Below are positions 41,346 to 50,256 of a stretch of DNA of 58,357 nucleotides, piece by piece. The stretch's first letter is position 1. Each line of letters starts with the position of its first letter. This DNA is from CAZLHO01 sp964559455. Lineage in GTDB: Bacteria > Krumholzibacteriota > Krumholzibacteriia > LZORAL124-64-63. The notes beneath the pieces are model-generated. The model made no database searches. It was not told the origin of the DNA and was given only the letters and a program-made list of their open reading frames with translations. The stretch is taken from NCBI GenBank assembly GCA_964559455.1, contig CAZLHO010000012.1:1-58357 (forward strand), given 5' to 3'. Both the position numbers and the translations under genes were made by a program.

Positions 41346-42481
41346 TGTACCGGGTGCTGGTCGTGGACGGGTCCCCGCTGGTCCGTCATATCCTGCAGGC
41401 GCGCCTGGAAAGCGACGCAGAGCTGACCGTGGTCGGCTGCGTCGCCAGCCCGCTGGCCGCCTTCGAGATCGTCGCCAAGCGTCGGCCCGACGTCGTCGTC
41501 ACCGGCCTCGACCTGCCGCATATCAGCGGCCTGAGCTTCCTGGGCCGCCTGCGCCACGTCTTCAGCGGCGCGGTGATCGTCTTCTCGCGTCACACGCCGC
41601 ACGGCGGCGCCATGGCCCTGAAGGCCCTGGCGCGCGGGGCCGTGGAGACCGTGCACAAGGGCGACGCCGAGACCGATCCCGCGGCCGTCCTCGCCGAACT
41701 CGTCGAGAAGGTGAAGCTGGCCGCCCTCACGGTCCGATCGCCCCTGTCCGCCCTGCGCGACACCGACGACGCGGCTCCGGAGGAGGCTCCCAGCGCGATC
41801 GACGGCCTGTTGCGGACGGCGTCGTCCCCGCCGGAGGCGGTGCTTGTCGTCGGCGCCTCGACCGGCGGCACCGAGGCTCTCTCCTGCCTGCTGGCGGCCC
41901 TGCCGGCGAACACGCCGGGGATGGTGATCGTCCAGCACCTGCCGCGGATGTTCACGGCGGCCTTCGCCGCCCGCCTGGACTCCCTGGGCGAGATCGTCGT
42001 CCGCGAGGCGCGCGACGGCGACGCCGTGCGGCCAGGACTGGCCCTGGTCTGTCCGGGCGACAGGCACATCGAGATCCGGCGCCGGTCGGGGGGCGGGTAC
42101 GTCGTCGACCTGAGCCTGGCGCCGCCGGTCAACCGCCACCGGCCCTCCGTGGACGTCCTCTTCCGTTCGGCCGCCGCCCAGGCCGGCATCTTCGCCATCG
42201 GCGTCCTGCTGACCGGCATGGGACGCGACGGCGCCGAGGGCCTGCTCGAGATGCGGCGGGCCGGCGCCCACACCGTCGCCCAGGACGAGGCCACCTGCAT
42301 CGTCTACGGCATGCCCCGCGAGGCCGTCGCCCGGGGGGCCGCCTGCGAGATCCTGCCGCTCTCGCGCATCCCCCAGCACATCCTGCTCGCCGTACTGCAC
42401 GGCACGCAGGGGCGCCGATCCGAGGCGGCCGCACGGGAATGGGCCGTCCCGCGGCATTCCGCCGCATCTCTCACCCGCTAG
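41345..42481 (+). CDS. cheB: CheB methylesterase with degenerate receiver domain
   Basis: A 378-residue protein. The C-terminal methylesterase domain is intact, with Ser in VVGASTGGTEAL, His in VIVQHLPRMF and Asp in LTGMGRDGAEG. The N-terminal receiver is not: where CheB normally has TLDVEMP the sequence is VTGLDLP, placing Gly54 at the phospho-acceptor position. The acidic pair reads VVDGS, so only Asp8 remains. The conserved Lys is present (VHKGD). The enzyme therefore probably cannot be activated by phosphorylation in the usual way. ATG overlaps the cheX-like stop by one base. It is the last gene on this strand before the convergent pair. Confidence 0.9.
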   Translation: MYRVLVVDGSPLVRHILQARLESDAELTVVGCVASPLAAFEIVAKRRPDVVVTGLDLPHISGLSFLGRLRHVFSGAVIVFSRHTPHGGAMALKALARGAVETVHKGDAETDPAAVLAELVEKVKLAALTVRSPLSALRDTDDAAPEEAPSAIDGLLRTASSPPEAVLVVGASTGGTEALSCLLAALPANTPGMVIVQHLPRMFTAAFAARLDSLGEIVVREARDGDAVRPGLALVCPGDRHIEIRRRSGGGYVVDLSLAPPVNRHRPSVDVLFRSAAAQAGIFAIGVLLTGMGRDGAEGLLEMRRAGAHTVAQDEATCIVYGMPREAVARGAACEILPLSRIPQHILLAVLHGTQGRRSEAAAREWAVPRHSAASLTR

Positions 42482-42508
42482 CTCGGATAATTTAGGGAAG
42501 TTGCGCCG

Positions 42509-43024
42509 CTAGAGGGGTTCCGGCCGCCACTGCACGCTGATCTCCAGCGAGAGGCCGTCCTCGCTGCCCAGGCGCACGGTGCGGCGCGGCGCGTCGGCGG
42601 CGAAGGGGCCGTGGCCCGAGCCGTCGAGGTAGACCGGCAGTCCGAGCTTCAACTCGCCGTAGCCGCGCAGGCTCTTGATCACGCCGGCGGCCACGTTGAC
42701 GATCTCGCCCAGGGCGTCGGCGACGTCCCGGGGGACGGGCAGCTCGTCGACCTCCATGGCGAAGAGCATCCGGGTCAGGATCAGGCAGCCCAGCTCGTCG
42801 CTGCCCACGCCCAGCACCCAGCTGCCGCCCGGAACGCTGCAGACCATGGCGCTGCCCTGTCGAGGGGGGCGCCCGGGATCGGCCGCGGCGGCGGCGCCGG
42901 ACGCATCCAGTTGGACGGCCAGTTGCCGGAGGCAGGCCTCGCGGAAGCCGCGGGTCGCGGTTTCGAGGAAGGCCTCCTCGTCGATCCTCGTGGCCGGTTC
43001 CGTTTCCGGGACGCCGTGGTTCAT
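42509..43024 (-). CDS. Second CheX-like protein
   Basis: A 171-residue protein. The C-terminal half has DALGEIVNVAAGVIKSLRGY, matching the D-x3-E-x2-N phosphatase signature, with Pro about 20 residues on (LGLPVYL). The first ~55 residues are less conserved. It starts within the stop of the receiver gene upstream (ATGA, 4-base overlap) and converges with cheB, 27 bases away. It likely dephosphorylates that receiver, though it could be a CheC-like adaptor. Confidence 0.7.
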   Translation of the reverse strand: MNHGVPETEPATRIDEEAFLETATRGFREACLRQLAVQLDASGAAAAADPGRPPRQGSAMVCSVPGGSWVLGVGSDELGCLILTRMLFAMEVDELPVPRDVADALGEIVNVAAGVIKSLRGYGELKLGLPVYLDGSGHGPFAADAPRRTVRLGSEDGLSLEISVQWRPEPL

Positions 43025-43383
43025 TTGACCAGTTCTCCCAGCACCTTGGCCATCTCGTCGGTCGTGAAGGGCTTGGCGAGCAGGAAGTCGGCGCCGGCCG
43101 CCGTCGCCTGTTCCCGCATCTCGGGCGTGCCTTCGGAGGTCACGAAGCAGAAGGGAATCCTCAGCCCCGAGGCGTTCAGGGCGTGCTTGAACTCCAGCCC
43201 GGACATCTCGGGCATGTGCCAGTCCGAAAGGATCAGGTCGGGCTTCTCGCTTCGGACCTTCTCCATGGCGACGGCGCCGTTCTCGGCTTCCATGATCTCG
43301 TGGCTGCCGATCCCGGCCTTGCGGATGGACCGCTGGACGATGCGGCGCATGGCCCGGGAGTCGTCGACGATGAGGATCTTCAT
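43021..43383 (-). CDS. Second CheY-type response regulator
   Basis: A 120-residue receiver: KILIVDDSRAMRRIV, ILSDWHMPEMSGLEF, FVTSEG and LLAKPFTTDEM, with every key receiver residue present. It has no output domain. The ATG at 43383 follows GGAGAAGAAG. It is upstream of and overlaps the second cheX-like gene. A -10-like TAGAAT on the minus strand (43486-43491) may be its promoter. It competes with or complements the CheY in the facing operon. Confidence 0.88.
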   Translation of the reverse strand: MKILIVDDSRAMRRIVQRSIRKAGIGSHEIMEAENGAVAMEKVRSEKPDLILSDWHMPEMSGLEFKHALNASGLRIPFCFVTSEGTPEMREQATAAGADFLLAKPFTTDEMAKVLGELVK

Positions 43384-43614
43384 GCTGCTTCTTCTCCAGG
43401 CGGTGAACGGGAAACCCGGGGGCGCGGTCGGAGCCCTGTGACTCCGGGCCAAGGGGCCGGATCTCCTCCGCTGTTCAAGGTCTCGATTCTATTTCGTCAG
43501 CATGGACGGACGGTTGAGGCTTTTCCGCGCGGGAATCGTCCCGATGGTGCTATGCTGTCGCCGTCGGCATCCCCGACCGGGGGAGCCGGGGGCGCCATGC
43601 GCGAGGAGGGGGAC

Positions 43615-44028
43615 ATGCCCGCCCTGATTCAGAGCGTCGAGTACTACTACACGACCGTGCCGGACCGTCCGGGAGAGGCCTGCCGGCTGTTGCGGCAGCT
43701 CGCCGCCGAGGAGGTCAACCTGCTGGCTTTCCACGCGATGCCCATGGGCGCCGAGAAGACCCAGCTCGTGATCTACCCGCTCAGCGCCTCCCGCCTGGCC
43801 CGGGTGGCGGGCGGGTTGGGGCTGGTGCTGCAGGGGCCCCACCGGGCCTTCCTGATCCAGGGGGACGACCGTCTGGGCGCCATCGTCGGCTACCACCAGA
43901 AGCTCTGCGACGCCGGCGTCAACGTCGTCCACGCCACCGGGGTCTCGGACGGCCGCGGGGGTTACGGCTACCTGCTGCAGGTCAAGGCCGAGGACTTCGC
44001 CGAGGCCGAAAGGGTGCTCCGGGACTGA
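43615..44028 (+). CDS. Small tandem ACT-domain-like protein
   Basis: A 137-residue protein. The N-terminal strand-helix pattern YYTTVPDRPGEACRLLRQLAAEEVNLLAFHAMPMG is typical of an ACT regulatory domain, and the second half (GDDRLGAIVGYHQKLCDAGVNVVHATGVSD) repeats it. No catalytic domain is attached, so it probably binds a small ligand, often an amino acid, to regulate something else. GAGGAGGGGG lies just before ATG 43615. The 231 bases between it and the second cheY gene contain only short imperfect repeats and a possible minus-strand promoter. Confidence 0.7.
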   Translation: MPALIQSVEYYYTTVPDRPGEACRLLRQLAAEEVNLLAFHAMPMGAEKTQLVIYPLSASRLARVAGGLGLVLQGPHRAFLIQGDDRLGAIVGYHQKLCDAGVNVVHATGVSDGRGGYGYLLQVKAEDFAEAERVLRD

Positions 44029-44104
44029 CGAAACCGCCGGTCGCGCCGCCGCGGTCCATCTCGCCCTGGACTTGCCCGCAGGCCCCGGTTATCGTGCGGT
44101 CACC

Positions 44105-44683
44105 ATGAAGATCGCTTTCATCGGCACCCACGGCGTGGGCAAGACCACGCTCTGCTTCGAACTCGCGGCCTGCCTGAAGCGGCTCGACATCAGCGTCGAC
44201 GTCGTCAAGGAGGTGGCCCGCAACTGCCCCCTGCCCATCAACCGCGACACCACGATTCCCGCCCAGCAGTGGATCCTGCACACGCAGGTGGCGCGTGAGA
44301 TCGAGCTGGTCCCGGATTTCGAAGCGATCGTCTGCGACCGCTCGGTGCTGGACAACTACGCCTACATGGTCCACGCCAGCGGCCGGCAGGCCGCGCTCGA
44401 GCCCTTCCTGATCGACTGGCTGCGCACCTACACCCTGCTGGTGCGCGTACCCGTCGTCGCCGCCCCGTCCTTCGACGGCACCCGCGACACCTCCGTCACC
44501 TTCCAGTCCGAGATCGACCGGATCCTGGCCGACCTGCTGCGGGAGTTCCGCCTGGACTGCCTCCGCTTGGCCGCGGGCGCCCGCGACGGCTGGATTCCCG
44601 AGGTCCTGCGGGCCCTCAAGCTGCCTCCCCGCGCGCCCCAACTGGACCTCTTCAACGAACTCGGCCGCAACGGCCACGCCTAG
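44105..44683 (+). CDS. P-loop ATPase/kinase-like protein (AAA_28/NadR type)
   Basis: A 192-residue protein with Walker A GTHGVGKTT at 7-15, a Walker B-like segment EAIVCDRSVLDNYAY, and a helical C-terminus. It resembles the AAA_28 family that includes the kinase domain of NadR and Ttd14-like proteins, some of which phosphorylate nucleosides. Substrate unknown. No convincing ribosome-binding site precedes the ATG, which could mean a leaderless or weakly translated message. Confidence 0.7.
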   Translation: MKIAFIGTHGVGKTTLCFELAACLKRLDISVDVVKEVARNCPLPINRDTTIPAQQWILHTQVAREIELVPDFEAIVCDRSVLDNYAYMVHASGRQAALEPFLIDWLRTYTLLVRVPVVAAPSFDGTRDTSVTFQSEIDRILADLLREFRLDCLRLAAGARDGWIPEVLRALKLPPRAPQLDLFNELGRNGHA

Positions 44684-44794
44684 TCGGCCAAGGCCTTGTC
44701 GCGGCGCAGGATGAGGCGAATTTCCCGCCAAAGATCCCTCAAGTCCCCTCCGATCCGACCGAAGATCAGAAAGGGCCCGGCTCGGCGGACTCGC

Positions 44795-44814
44795 CCGCCC
44801 GGCCGTCCGGGCGG
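44795..44814 (+). repeat. Perfect 8-bp inverted repeat before the PocR kinase gene
   Basis: CCGCCCGG (44795-44802), loop CCGT, CCGGGCGG (44807-44814), ending 27 bases before the start codon. No T-run. Confidence 0.45.
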
Positions 44815-44841
44815 ATCCACTGCCACATGGGTGAGGGGGAC

Positions 44842-46485
44842 ATGGCCCAACATACCGTCGATCTCTTTCCGCACCATTCCGCCACCGGGGACGAGGTCCG
44901 GACGCGGGAGCGCGAGCCCGCACGCCCGGCCGGGGACGATGAGGACCGGCGCGTGGTCGAGCGTCTGGAGACGCGCGTGCTGCAGCTGGAGGCCGAGAAG
45001 GCCCGGCTGGAACGCGAGCGCCTGCAGGTGCAGACGATGTGCGACGAGATCGCCGGGTCGCTGGACGTCGACGTCCAGGTGGCCCTCGAGAACCGCTTCC
45101 GCGGCAAGCACCTGCATCTGGAGCTGATCCGCAACGGCCGCATCACGCCGATCGCCGAGGTGCTTCCGGAGTCGGTGCTCGACCTCACCGAGCTCTCCTA
45201 CTGGCGCCAGGCGATGGCCCAGGCCACGGGCCTGCAGACCCTGCTCTTCCTCGAGGACGACGGCGGACGCCGCTCGGCGGGCAACAGTCCCACCCAGCTG
45301 CCCGTGCTCGGGCGTTGCAGCCGGGACTGCCTGGCCGGCGTCGAGCAGGAGATCCAGAGGCTGCCCGACCAGTCGGGGGCCGTGGGCTGGCGTTGCGCCC
45401 ACTGCGGCGGCGGCGTCTGGGCCGTGCCCATCCATCTGGAGCACGAGCGCGAACTGGCGGTGCTGGGCTATCTGGTCGGCCACGACCTGACCCAGCCGGC
45501 CGAGCCGTTGAAGCGGATGGTGGAGCTGGTGACCCGGATGGCGAGCCGCTACGCCAGCGAGGAATACGCCTCGCAGCTGAACACGGCCCTCGAGATGAAG
45601 GTCGCCACCCTGGTCCGGAACTACACGAGCAAGCTGCAGCGCTCCACCGACGAGACCCGCGACGCGCTGATCCTGCAGGAGAAGACGGCGCTCCACCTGG
45701 GCGAGGCCAAGCGCGAACTGGAGACCGCCCTGACCTCCGCGCAGGCCGCCCGCCGCGAGGCCGAGCGGGCCAACCGCACCAAGAGCATGTTCCTGGCCAC
45801 GATGTCGCACGAGATCCGCACGCCCCTGACCTGCATCATCGGCTTCGCCGACCTGCTGACCCTGCCCGGGATCCAGCTGGCCGAGGCCCGCGACTTCGCC
45901 GAGTCGATCAAGGAGAGCGGCCAGGTCCTGCTGTCCCTGATCAACAACGTGCTGGACCTGTCCAAGATCGAGGCCGGGCGGCTCGAACTGGAGAGCATCC
46001 CCTACGATATCCGCGTCGTCGCCGACGAGATCCTGGCGGTATTCAGCCCGTCGGCCCGCGAGAAGGGCGTCGCCCTGATCCCGGACATCGCCGCCGACGT
46101 TCCCCGGGAGCAGCTTGGCGATCCCACCCGAGTGCGGCAGGTCCTGATGAACCTGGTCTCGAACGGCCTCAAGTTCACCGGCCGGGGCGAGGTGCGCCTG
46201 GTCTGCCGGCGCGGACACGACGAGGGCATGCTCGAACTGCGGGTCGAGGACACGGGGACGGGGATCGCCGCGGACAGGCTGCCGCGCATCTTCGACGCCT
46301 TCAGCCAGGCCGAGCGCGGCACGACCCGCAAGCACGGCGGGACGGGCCTGGGGCTGGACATCAGCCGCAAGCTGGTCCAGGCCATGGGCGGGGAGATCTC
46401 GGCCCGGAGCGTGGAGGGAGAGGGCTCCAGCTTCATCTTCACTATTCCCAACGAGATGATGGAGCAGGGGGAAGGAGGGGGCTGA
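44842..46485 (+). CDS. Cytoplasmic histidine kinase with PocR-like four-cysteine sensor
   Basis: A 547-residue kinase without membrane helices. A coiled coil (~45-85) is followed by a sensor domain resembling PocR: LTELSYWRQAMAQATGLQ, an acidic turn EDDGG, cysteines at 159 and 163 (CSRDC), then CAHC at 185-188, PIHL, and a Gly-rich end. A second coiled coil leads to the HisKA box MSHEIRTPLTCIIGF with His323, then the ATPase domain (NLVSNGLKFT, DTGTGIAA, GGTGLGLDISRKL). PocR domains are proposed to bind small organic ligands; the Cys set could bind a metal. No receiver gene is adjacent. Start chosen from GAGGGGG upstream. Confidence 0.8.
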   Translation: MAQHTVDLFPHHSATGDEVRTREREPARPAGDDEDRRVVERLETRVLQLEAEKARLERERLQVQTMCDEIAGSLDVDVQVALENRFRGKHLHLELIRNGRITPIAEVLPESVLDLTELSYWRQAMAQATGLQTLLFLEDDGGRRSAGNSPTQLPVLGRCSRDCLAGVEQEIQRLPDQSGAVGWRCAHCGGGVWAVPIHLEHERELAVLGYLVGHDLTQPAEPLKRMVELVTRMASRYASEEYASQLNTALEMKVATLVRNYTSKLQRSTDETRDALILQEKTALHLGEAKRELETALTSAQAARREAERANRTKSMFLATMSHEIRTPLTCIIGFADLLTLPGIQLAEARDFAESIKESGQVLLSLINNVLDLSKIEAGRLELESIPYDIRVVADEILAVFSPSAREKGVALIPDIAADVPREQLGDPTRVRQVLMNLVSNGLKFTGRGEVRLVCRRGHDEGMLELRVEDTGTGIAADRLPRIFDAFSQAERGTTRKHGGTGLGLDISRKLVQAMGGEISARSVEGEGSSFIFTIPNEMMEQGEGGG

Positions 46486-46510
46486 GCCCTCGCCCGCCCC
46501 AGTTCCATCC

Positions 46511-46546
46511 GGGCCCCGTTGCGATTCCCCCTCGACGACGGGGCCC
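46511..46546 (+). terminator. Large stem-loop after the PocR kinase gene
   Basis: GGGCCCCGT (46511-46519) pairs with ACGGGGCCC (46538-46546) around an 18-base loop. Only ACCTTT follows, so it is a weak terminator at best. Confidence 0.4.
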
Positions 46547-46596
46547 ACCTTTGTCTATGCTGCGGGCGAGAGGGACACTCACCCGAGGAGCCGCAC

Positions 46597-47073
46597 TTGA
46601 CCCGCAACCCTTCCCCTCACGACGAGGCCCTGCAGCTGATCCCCGCGCCCGTGGCCGTGATCGGCGTCGGCAGCGGCGAAAACCGCGGCGGATTGACCGC
46701 GGCCTGGCTGACGCGCGTCTCGATCGATCCCCCCATGCTGCTGGTCTCGGTCGGGCACACGCGGCACACGCACGGGCTGCTCCGCGGGGCCGCCGAGTTC
46801 ACCGTCTCGCTGCCCCGCGACGGCCAGCTGGACGCCGCCCGCCTCTTCGGCCTGCATTCCCGGCGCGACCGGGACAAGTGGGCCGAGACGGAGCACGTGC
46901 TGCTGGGGGAGGGGACCCCCGCGCTGGCGGACTGCGCCGCGCGTTTCCTCTGCCGGTCAGCCGGCCGGTTCCCGGCCGGGGATCACGACCTTTTCCTGGG
47001 GGAGATCATCGATTCCGAGGTGGTCGCCGGAGGGCCCGCGTTGCCCATGCGGGGGGCGGATTACGCTCCCTGA
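46597..47073 (+). CDS. Flavin reductase family protein
   Basis: A 158-residue flavin-binding split-barrel protein. It has ALQLIPAPVAVIGVGSGENRGGLTAAWLTRVSIDPPMLLVSV, the standard N-terminal pattern, and FTVSLPRDGQ. Such proteins use NAD(P)H to reduce FMN or bind FMN as an electron carrier. Length is typical of the short form. TTG 46597 is chosen because CGAGGAG lies seven bases upstream and a -10-like TATGCT (46556-46561) is close; an in-frame ATG at 46519 lies before that promoter. Confidence 0.85.
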   Translation: MTRNPSPHDEALQLIPAPVAVIGVGSGENRGGLTAAWLTRVSIDPPMLLVSVGHTRHTHGLLRGAAEFTVSLPRDGQLDAARLFGLHSRRDRDKWAETEHVLLGEGTPALADCAARFLCRSAGRFPAGDHDLFLGEIIDSEVVAGGPALPMRGADYAP

Positions 47074-47174
47074 GGGCGCGGCGGGACGGGGGGCTTGCCA
47101 ATCCTCCCGCTTCGCCTTAGCTGTAGTAGTAGACCGTTCCCTTTGCCGCAGAACAACCGCGAGGAGGACGACGT

Positions 47175-47540
47175 ATGGCGATTGACAAATCCCAGCTCGA
47201 ACAGACCGTCTGGCCGGAAGAGATCCTCCGTCTCCCGCGTGTCGAGATTCCCGTCGCCGGCGCCGTCGGCTACAGCCTCATGAACGAAGAGAAGCAGCTC
47301 CTGTTCATCATGTTCCCCGAGGGGGCCAGCGTGCCCGACCACAGCCACCGGTCCCAGACCGGCTACCTGGTCACCGGGGAGATGACGCTCGAGATCGGGG
47401 GCCGGACCGAGTTCTACCAACCGGGAGACGTCTACCATATCCCGGCGGGCACCAGCCACCGCACCCATTTCAGCAAGAACACCCATCTGATCGACCTGGG
47501 CGACGACCCGGGCCGCTTCCCGCTCGTCGGGCGGCGCTAG
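47175..47540 (+). CDS. Small cupin-domain protein
   Basis: A 121-residue single cupin. Motif 1 is PDHSHRSQTGYLVTGEM, with two His but no Glu at the usual fourth position, and motif 2 is GDVYHIPAGTSHR. It probably binds a metal ion; the reaction, if any, is unknown. GAGGAGGACGACGT precedes the ATG. It converges with the M16 peptidase gene. Confidence 0.85.
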   Translation: MAIDKSQLEQTVWPEEILRLPRVEIPVAGAVGYSLMNEEKQLLFIMFPEGASVPDHSHRSQTGYLVTGEMTLEIGGRTEFYQPGDVYHIPAGTSHRTHFSKNTHLIDLGDDPGRFPLVGRR

Positions 47541-47562
47541 GCGCCGCTGACACGATTCGCCG

Positions 47563-50256
47563 TCAGTTTTCGGGGCCGCTTCCCTTGGGGGGCGGCCCCA
47601 GCCGTATCTCGATCATCGGCGGCGCCGTCAGCAGACGCTCCGCGGTCCCGCGCACGGCGGACGCGCCCATCCCGCGCAGTTCCTCCAGCAGGCGATCGGT
47701 GTCGTTGGGGCCCTTGCCGTAGAGGACGTCGCGGGCGCAGGACTCCACGCGCGACGCGTGGGACTGCCGGCCGATCAGCATCCGGCCCAGCACCTGGGCC
47801 CGGGCGCGCTCGAACTCGTCGGCGGGCGGGTCGGCGTCCGCGACCCGGCGGAGCACGTCGACCAGCACGTCGCGGGCCTCGTCCGCCCGGTCGGGGTCGG
47901 TCAGCACGTAGGCCGCCATCAGTCCCCCGCCGAAACCCGTCACCACCTGCAGGCCGGAGTTGTAGCAGAGCGAGCGGCGGTTCCGCAGCTCCAGGAAGAG
48001 ACGTCCGCTCTGGCCGTTGAGCAGGCTCCCGAGCAGGGCCAGCTCGGCGCGATCCTGGTCGGGGTGCGCGGGGCCGGGCCAAGCCGTCAGCACAACGCTC
48101 TGCCGGCTGTCGCGCTCGAGCCGCCGCACCACGGGCTCGCCGCGAACGGGAAGGGCCGGCGACGGGGCGGCCGGAGCCGGGCCGGCGGGTTGTCCGGAGA
48201 GTGCGTCGTCACAGAGCCGGGCCAGGCGGTCGGGGTCGAGGTCGCCGGAGGCGAAGACCGCCAGGTTGGCCGCCGTCCAGCTGCGGCGGTGGAAGGCCGC
48301 GAGGTCGGCGGGAAGGAGCCCCGGCAGGCTGGCCTCGGTGCCTTCCAGCGGGTGGCCGTAGGGATGCCCGGGGTAGGCGAGGGCCCGCAACTCGCGCGCG
48401 GCGGCGGTGAAGGGCTCGTCGGCCATCGCCTTCAACTCGTCCAGTGCGTAGCGGCGCTCCCGGTCCAGTTCGTCCGCGGCCAGGGCCGGTTCGCGGCAGA
48501 GTCTCCCCAGCCGCTCCATCAGCGGTTCCAGGTTGCGGCTGAGACCGGTCAGGTAGAGTCCGGCGTCGTCGCGGGTGACCAGGGGCGACAGCGACGCCCC
48601 CAGGCTCTCGACGAAGTCGTGCAGCTCGGCGGCGGTCTCGCCGGCGGCCGCCTTGGCCTGCACCTGTCCGGTGATGTAGGCCAGGCCTTCGGCGCCTGCG
48701 GGCTCGAGGCAGGAGCCGCCGCGGGCGCGGACGGCCAGGGTGAAGAGGGGGCGGCCGGGGTCGGGGCGCACGAAGAGCCGGGCGCCGCAGTCCAGGGGGA
48801 TCTCCCGGAAGGGGATCTCGCCGCCGCGCCGGCCCGCGGGTCCCGGCGGGGCCGGGGTCGGGGCGGGGTCCGCGGGTCGCCGGGGCGCCGGGTCCCCGGG
48901 GGCGTCGTCCAGCGCCGGGCCCAGCAGGGCCTCGACGTCCCCCGGCGTCGCGGGCAGGCCGTCGGCGTCGTCGTCCGCGTCGCGCGGAACGTAGAGCAGG
49001 AAGGAGGCGTTGCGGCGGCGGAAGACGCGGCGGCAGACGCGCCGCACGTCCTCGGGCCGGACCGCGGCGATGCGCTCGGGCATGGTGAAGGCGCCGGCGA
49101 GGTCGCCCATGGCGTCGTGCCAGCCGGCCAGGCTGGACCGGCCCTGCACCGTCTCCTGTGCGAAGAGGTGCGCCCGCTCGGCCCGGATCTTGGCCCGGGC
49201 CAGCTCCGCCGCGGAGGGAGGGGCGTCCTTCATCCCCTGCAGGATCTCGGCCACGGCCCGCAGCGCCGCGGGGGTCCGCGGGACGTCGGTCTCGAGGTCG
49301 ATCATGGCCAGGCTCTCGCGGGGCCCGGTCTCGACGAGCAGGGTGACGCCGCTGACCAGCTGGCGTTCCTCCTGGACCTCGCGGTAGAGACGGCAGCTGC
49401 GCCCGTCGGCCAGGATCTGCTGGGCGACGGCCAGGGCGGCGCGGTCGGGGTCGTTCTCCGCCGGGGCGGGGAAGACGACCTTGGCGTAGACCTGTCGGAC
49501 ATCCCCGCGTTCCAGGCGGAAGCGCAGCCCGTCGTGCTCGGGCTCGACCGGCGGCGCGGGCAGCGGCGGCGGGACGTCCCCGGCGGAGGGGGCGAAGGCC
49601 TCGGCGACCATCGGGATCACGACGTCGGGATCGACGTCCCCGGCCACGACCACCGTCATGTTGAGGGGGTGGTAGGCGGCCCGGTAGAAGTCGAGGATCG
49701 TCTCGCGCGGGGTGCCCAGCAGGGCCTCGTCCCGTCCGCCGATGGGATGGCGGTAGGGGCTGCGGTCGAAGGCCAGCTCCAGGGCCCAGCGCCAGGTCAC
49801 GCCGAAGCCCGCGGGCTGGTCGTCGTACATGTGGTTCTCGTGCACCAGCACCCCCCGCTCGGAATCCAGGGCCGCGGGCTCGAAGCGGGAGCGGCCCAGG
49901 GCGTCGGCCAGGATGTCGACGGCCCGGGGCAGGTGCTCGGCGGGGGCGGTGATGTGATAGTTCGTGGTCTCGTAGCCCGTGCCGGCGTTGGTCGAGCCGC
50001 CGATCTCGGCCACCTCCAGGGCGAAGTCGTTCTCGCCCCGGCGCTCGGTGCCCTTGAAGAGCATGTGCTCGATGCCGTGGGCCCAGCCGCGCGCCGCGTC
50101 GGGCTCCCGGTTCGACCCCACGCGCACCCAGACGTTGCAGGTGGCCACGGGGGTGCGCGGGTCCGGGATCACGATGATCCGTGGACCGCCGGCGGGCTCG
50201 GCCACGAGGGCCTCGCCGACCCGTCGCCGGGGGATCCGATCGTTGTCGTTCGCCAT
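47563..50256 (-). CDS. M16 family zinc metallopeptidase (insulinase/PqqL-like)
   Basis: An 897-residue protein with two fused M16 halves. The first half has the inverted zinc motif HGIEH (His60, Glu63, His64) in GWAHGIEHMLFKGT, then GGSTNAGTGYETTNYH and ERGVLVHENHMY with the third ligand. The second half, from about 560, keeps the fold (PLFTLAVRARGGSC, YGHPLEGTEASL, NRRSLCYNSGLQ) but lacks a zinc motif, as is usual. No signal peptide is evident, so it may act in the cytoplasm. The ATG at 50256 is the first one before the conserved part; upstream codons are basic low-complexity. It diverges from the CLC gene. Confidence 0.92.
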   Translation of the reverse strand: MANDNDRIPRRRVGEALVAEPAGGPRIIVIPDPRTPVATCNVWVRVGSNREPDAARGWAHGIEHMLFKGTERRGENDFALEVAEIGGSTNAGTGYETTNYHITAPAEHLPRAVDILADALGRSRFEPAALDSERGVLVHENHMYDDQPAGFGVTWRWALELAFDRSPYRHPIGGRDEALLGTPRETILDFYRAAYHPLNMTVVVAGDVDPDVVIPMVAEAFAPSAGDVPPPLPAPPVEPEHDGLRFRLERGDVRQVYAKVVFPAPAENDPDRAALAVAQQILADGRSCRLYREVQEERQLVSGVTLLVETGPRESLAMIDLETDVPRTPAALRAVAEILQGMKDAPPSAAELARAKIRAERAHLFAQETVQGRSSLAGWHDAMGDLAGAFTMPERIAAVRPEDVRRVCRRVFRRRNASFLLYVPRDADDDADGLPATPGDVEALLGPALDDAPGDPAPRRPADPAPTPAPPGPAGRRGGEIPFREIPLDCGARLFVRPDPGRPLFTLAVRARGGSCLEPAGAEGLAYITGQVQAKAAAGETAAELHDFVESLGASLSPLVTRDDAGLYLTGLSRNLEPLMERLGRLCREPALAADELDRERRYALDELKAMADEPFTAAARELRALAYPGHPYGHPLEGTEASLPGLLPADLAAFHRRSWTAANLAVFASGDLDPDRLARLCDDALSGQPAGPAPAAPSPALPVRGEPVVRRLERDSRQSVVLTAWPGPAHPDQDRAELALLGSLLNGQSGRLFLELRNRRSLCYNSGLQVVTGFGGGLMAAYVLTDPDRADEARDVLVDVLRRVADADPPADEFERARAQVLGRMLIGRQSHASRVESCARDVLYGKGPNDTDRLLEELRGMGASAVRGTAERLLTAPPMIEIRLGPPPKGSGPEN

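Noticed and set aside
43514..43556. Promoter TTGAGG/TATGCT upstream of the ACT gene
   Set aside because: Spacer of 31 bases is far too long; no better -35 seen.
47095..47129. Promoter upstream of the cupin gene
   Set aside because: TTGCCA is present but no acceptable -10 lies at the right distance; TAGTAG is 23 bases away.
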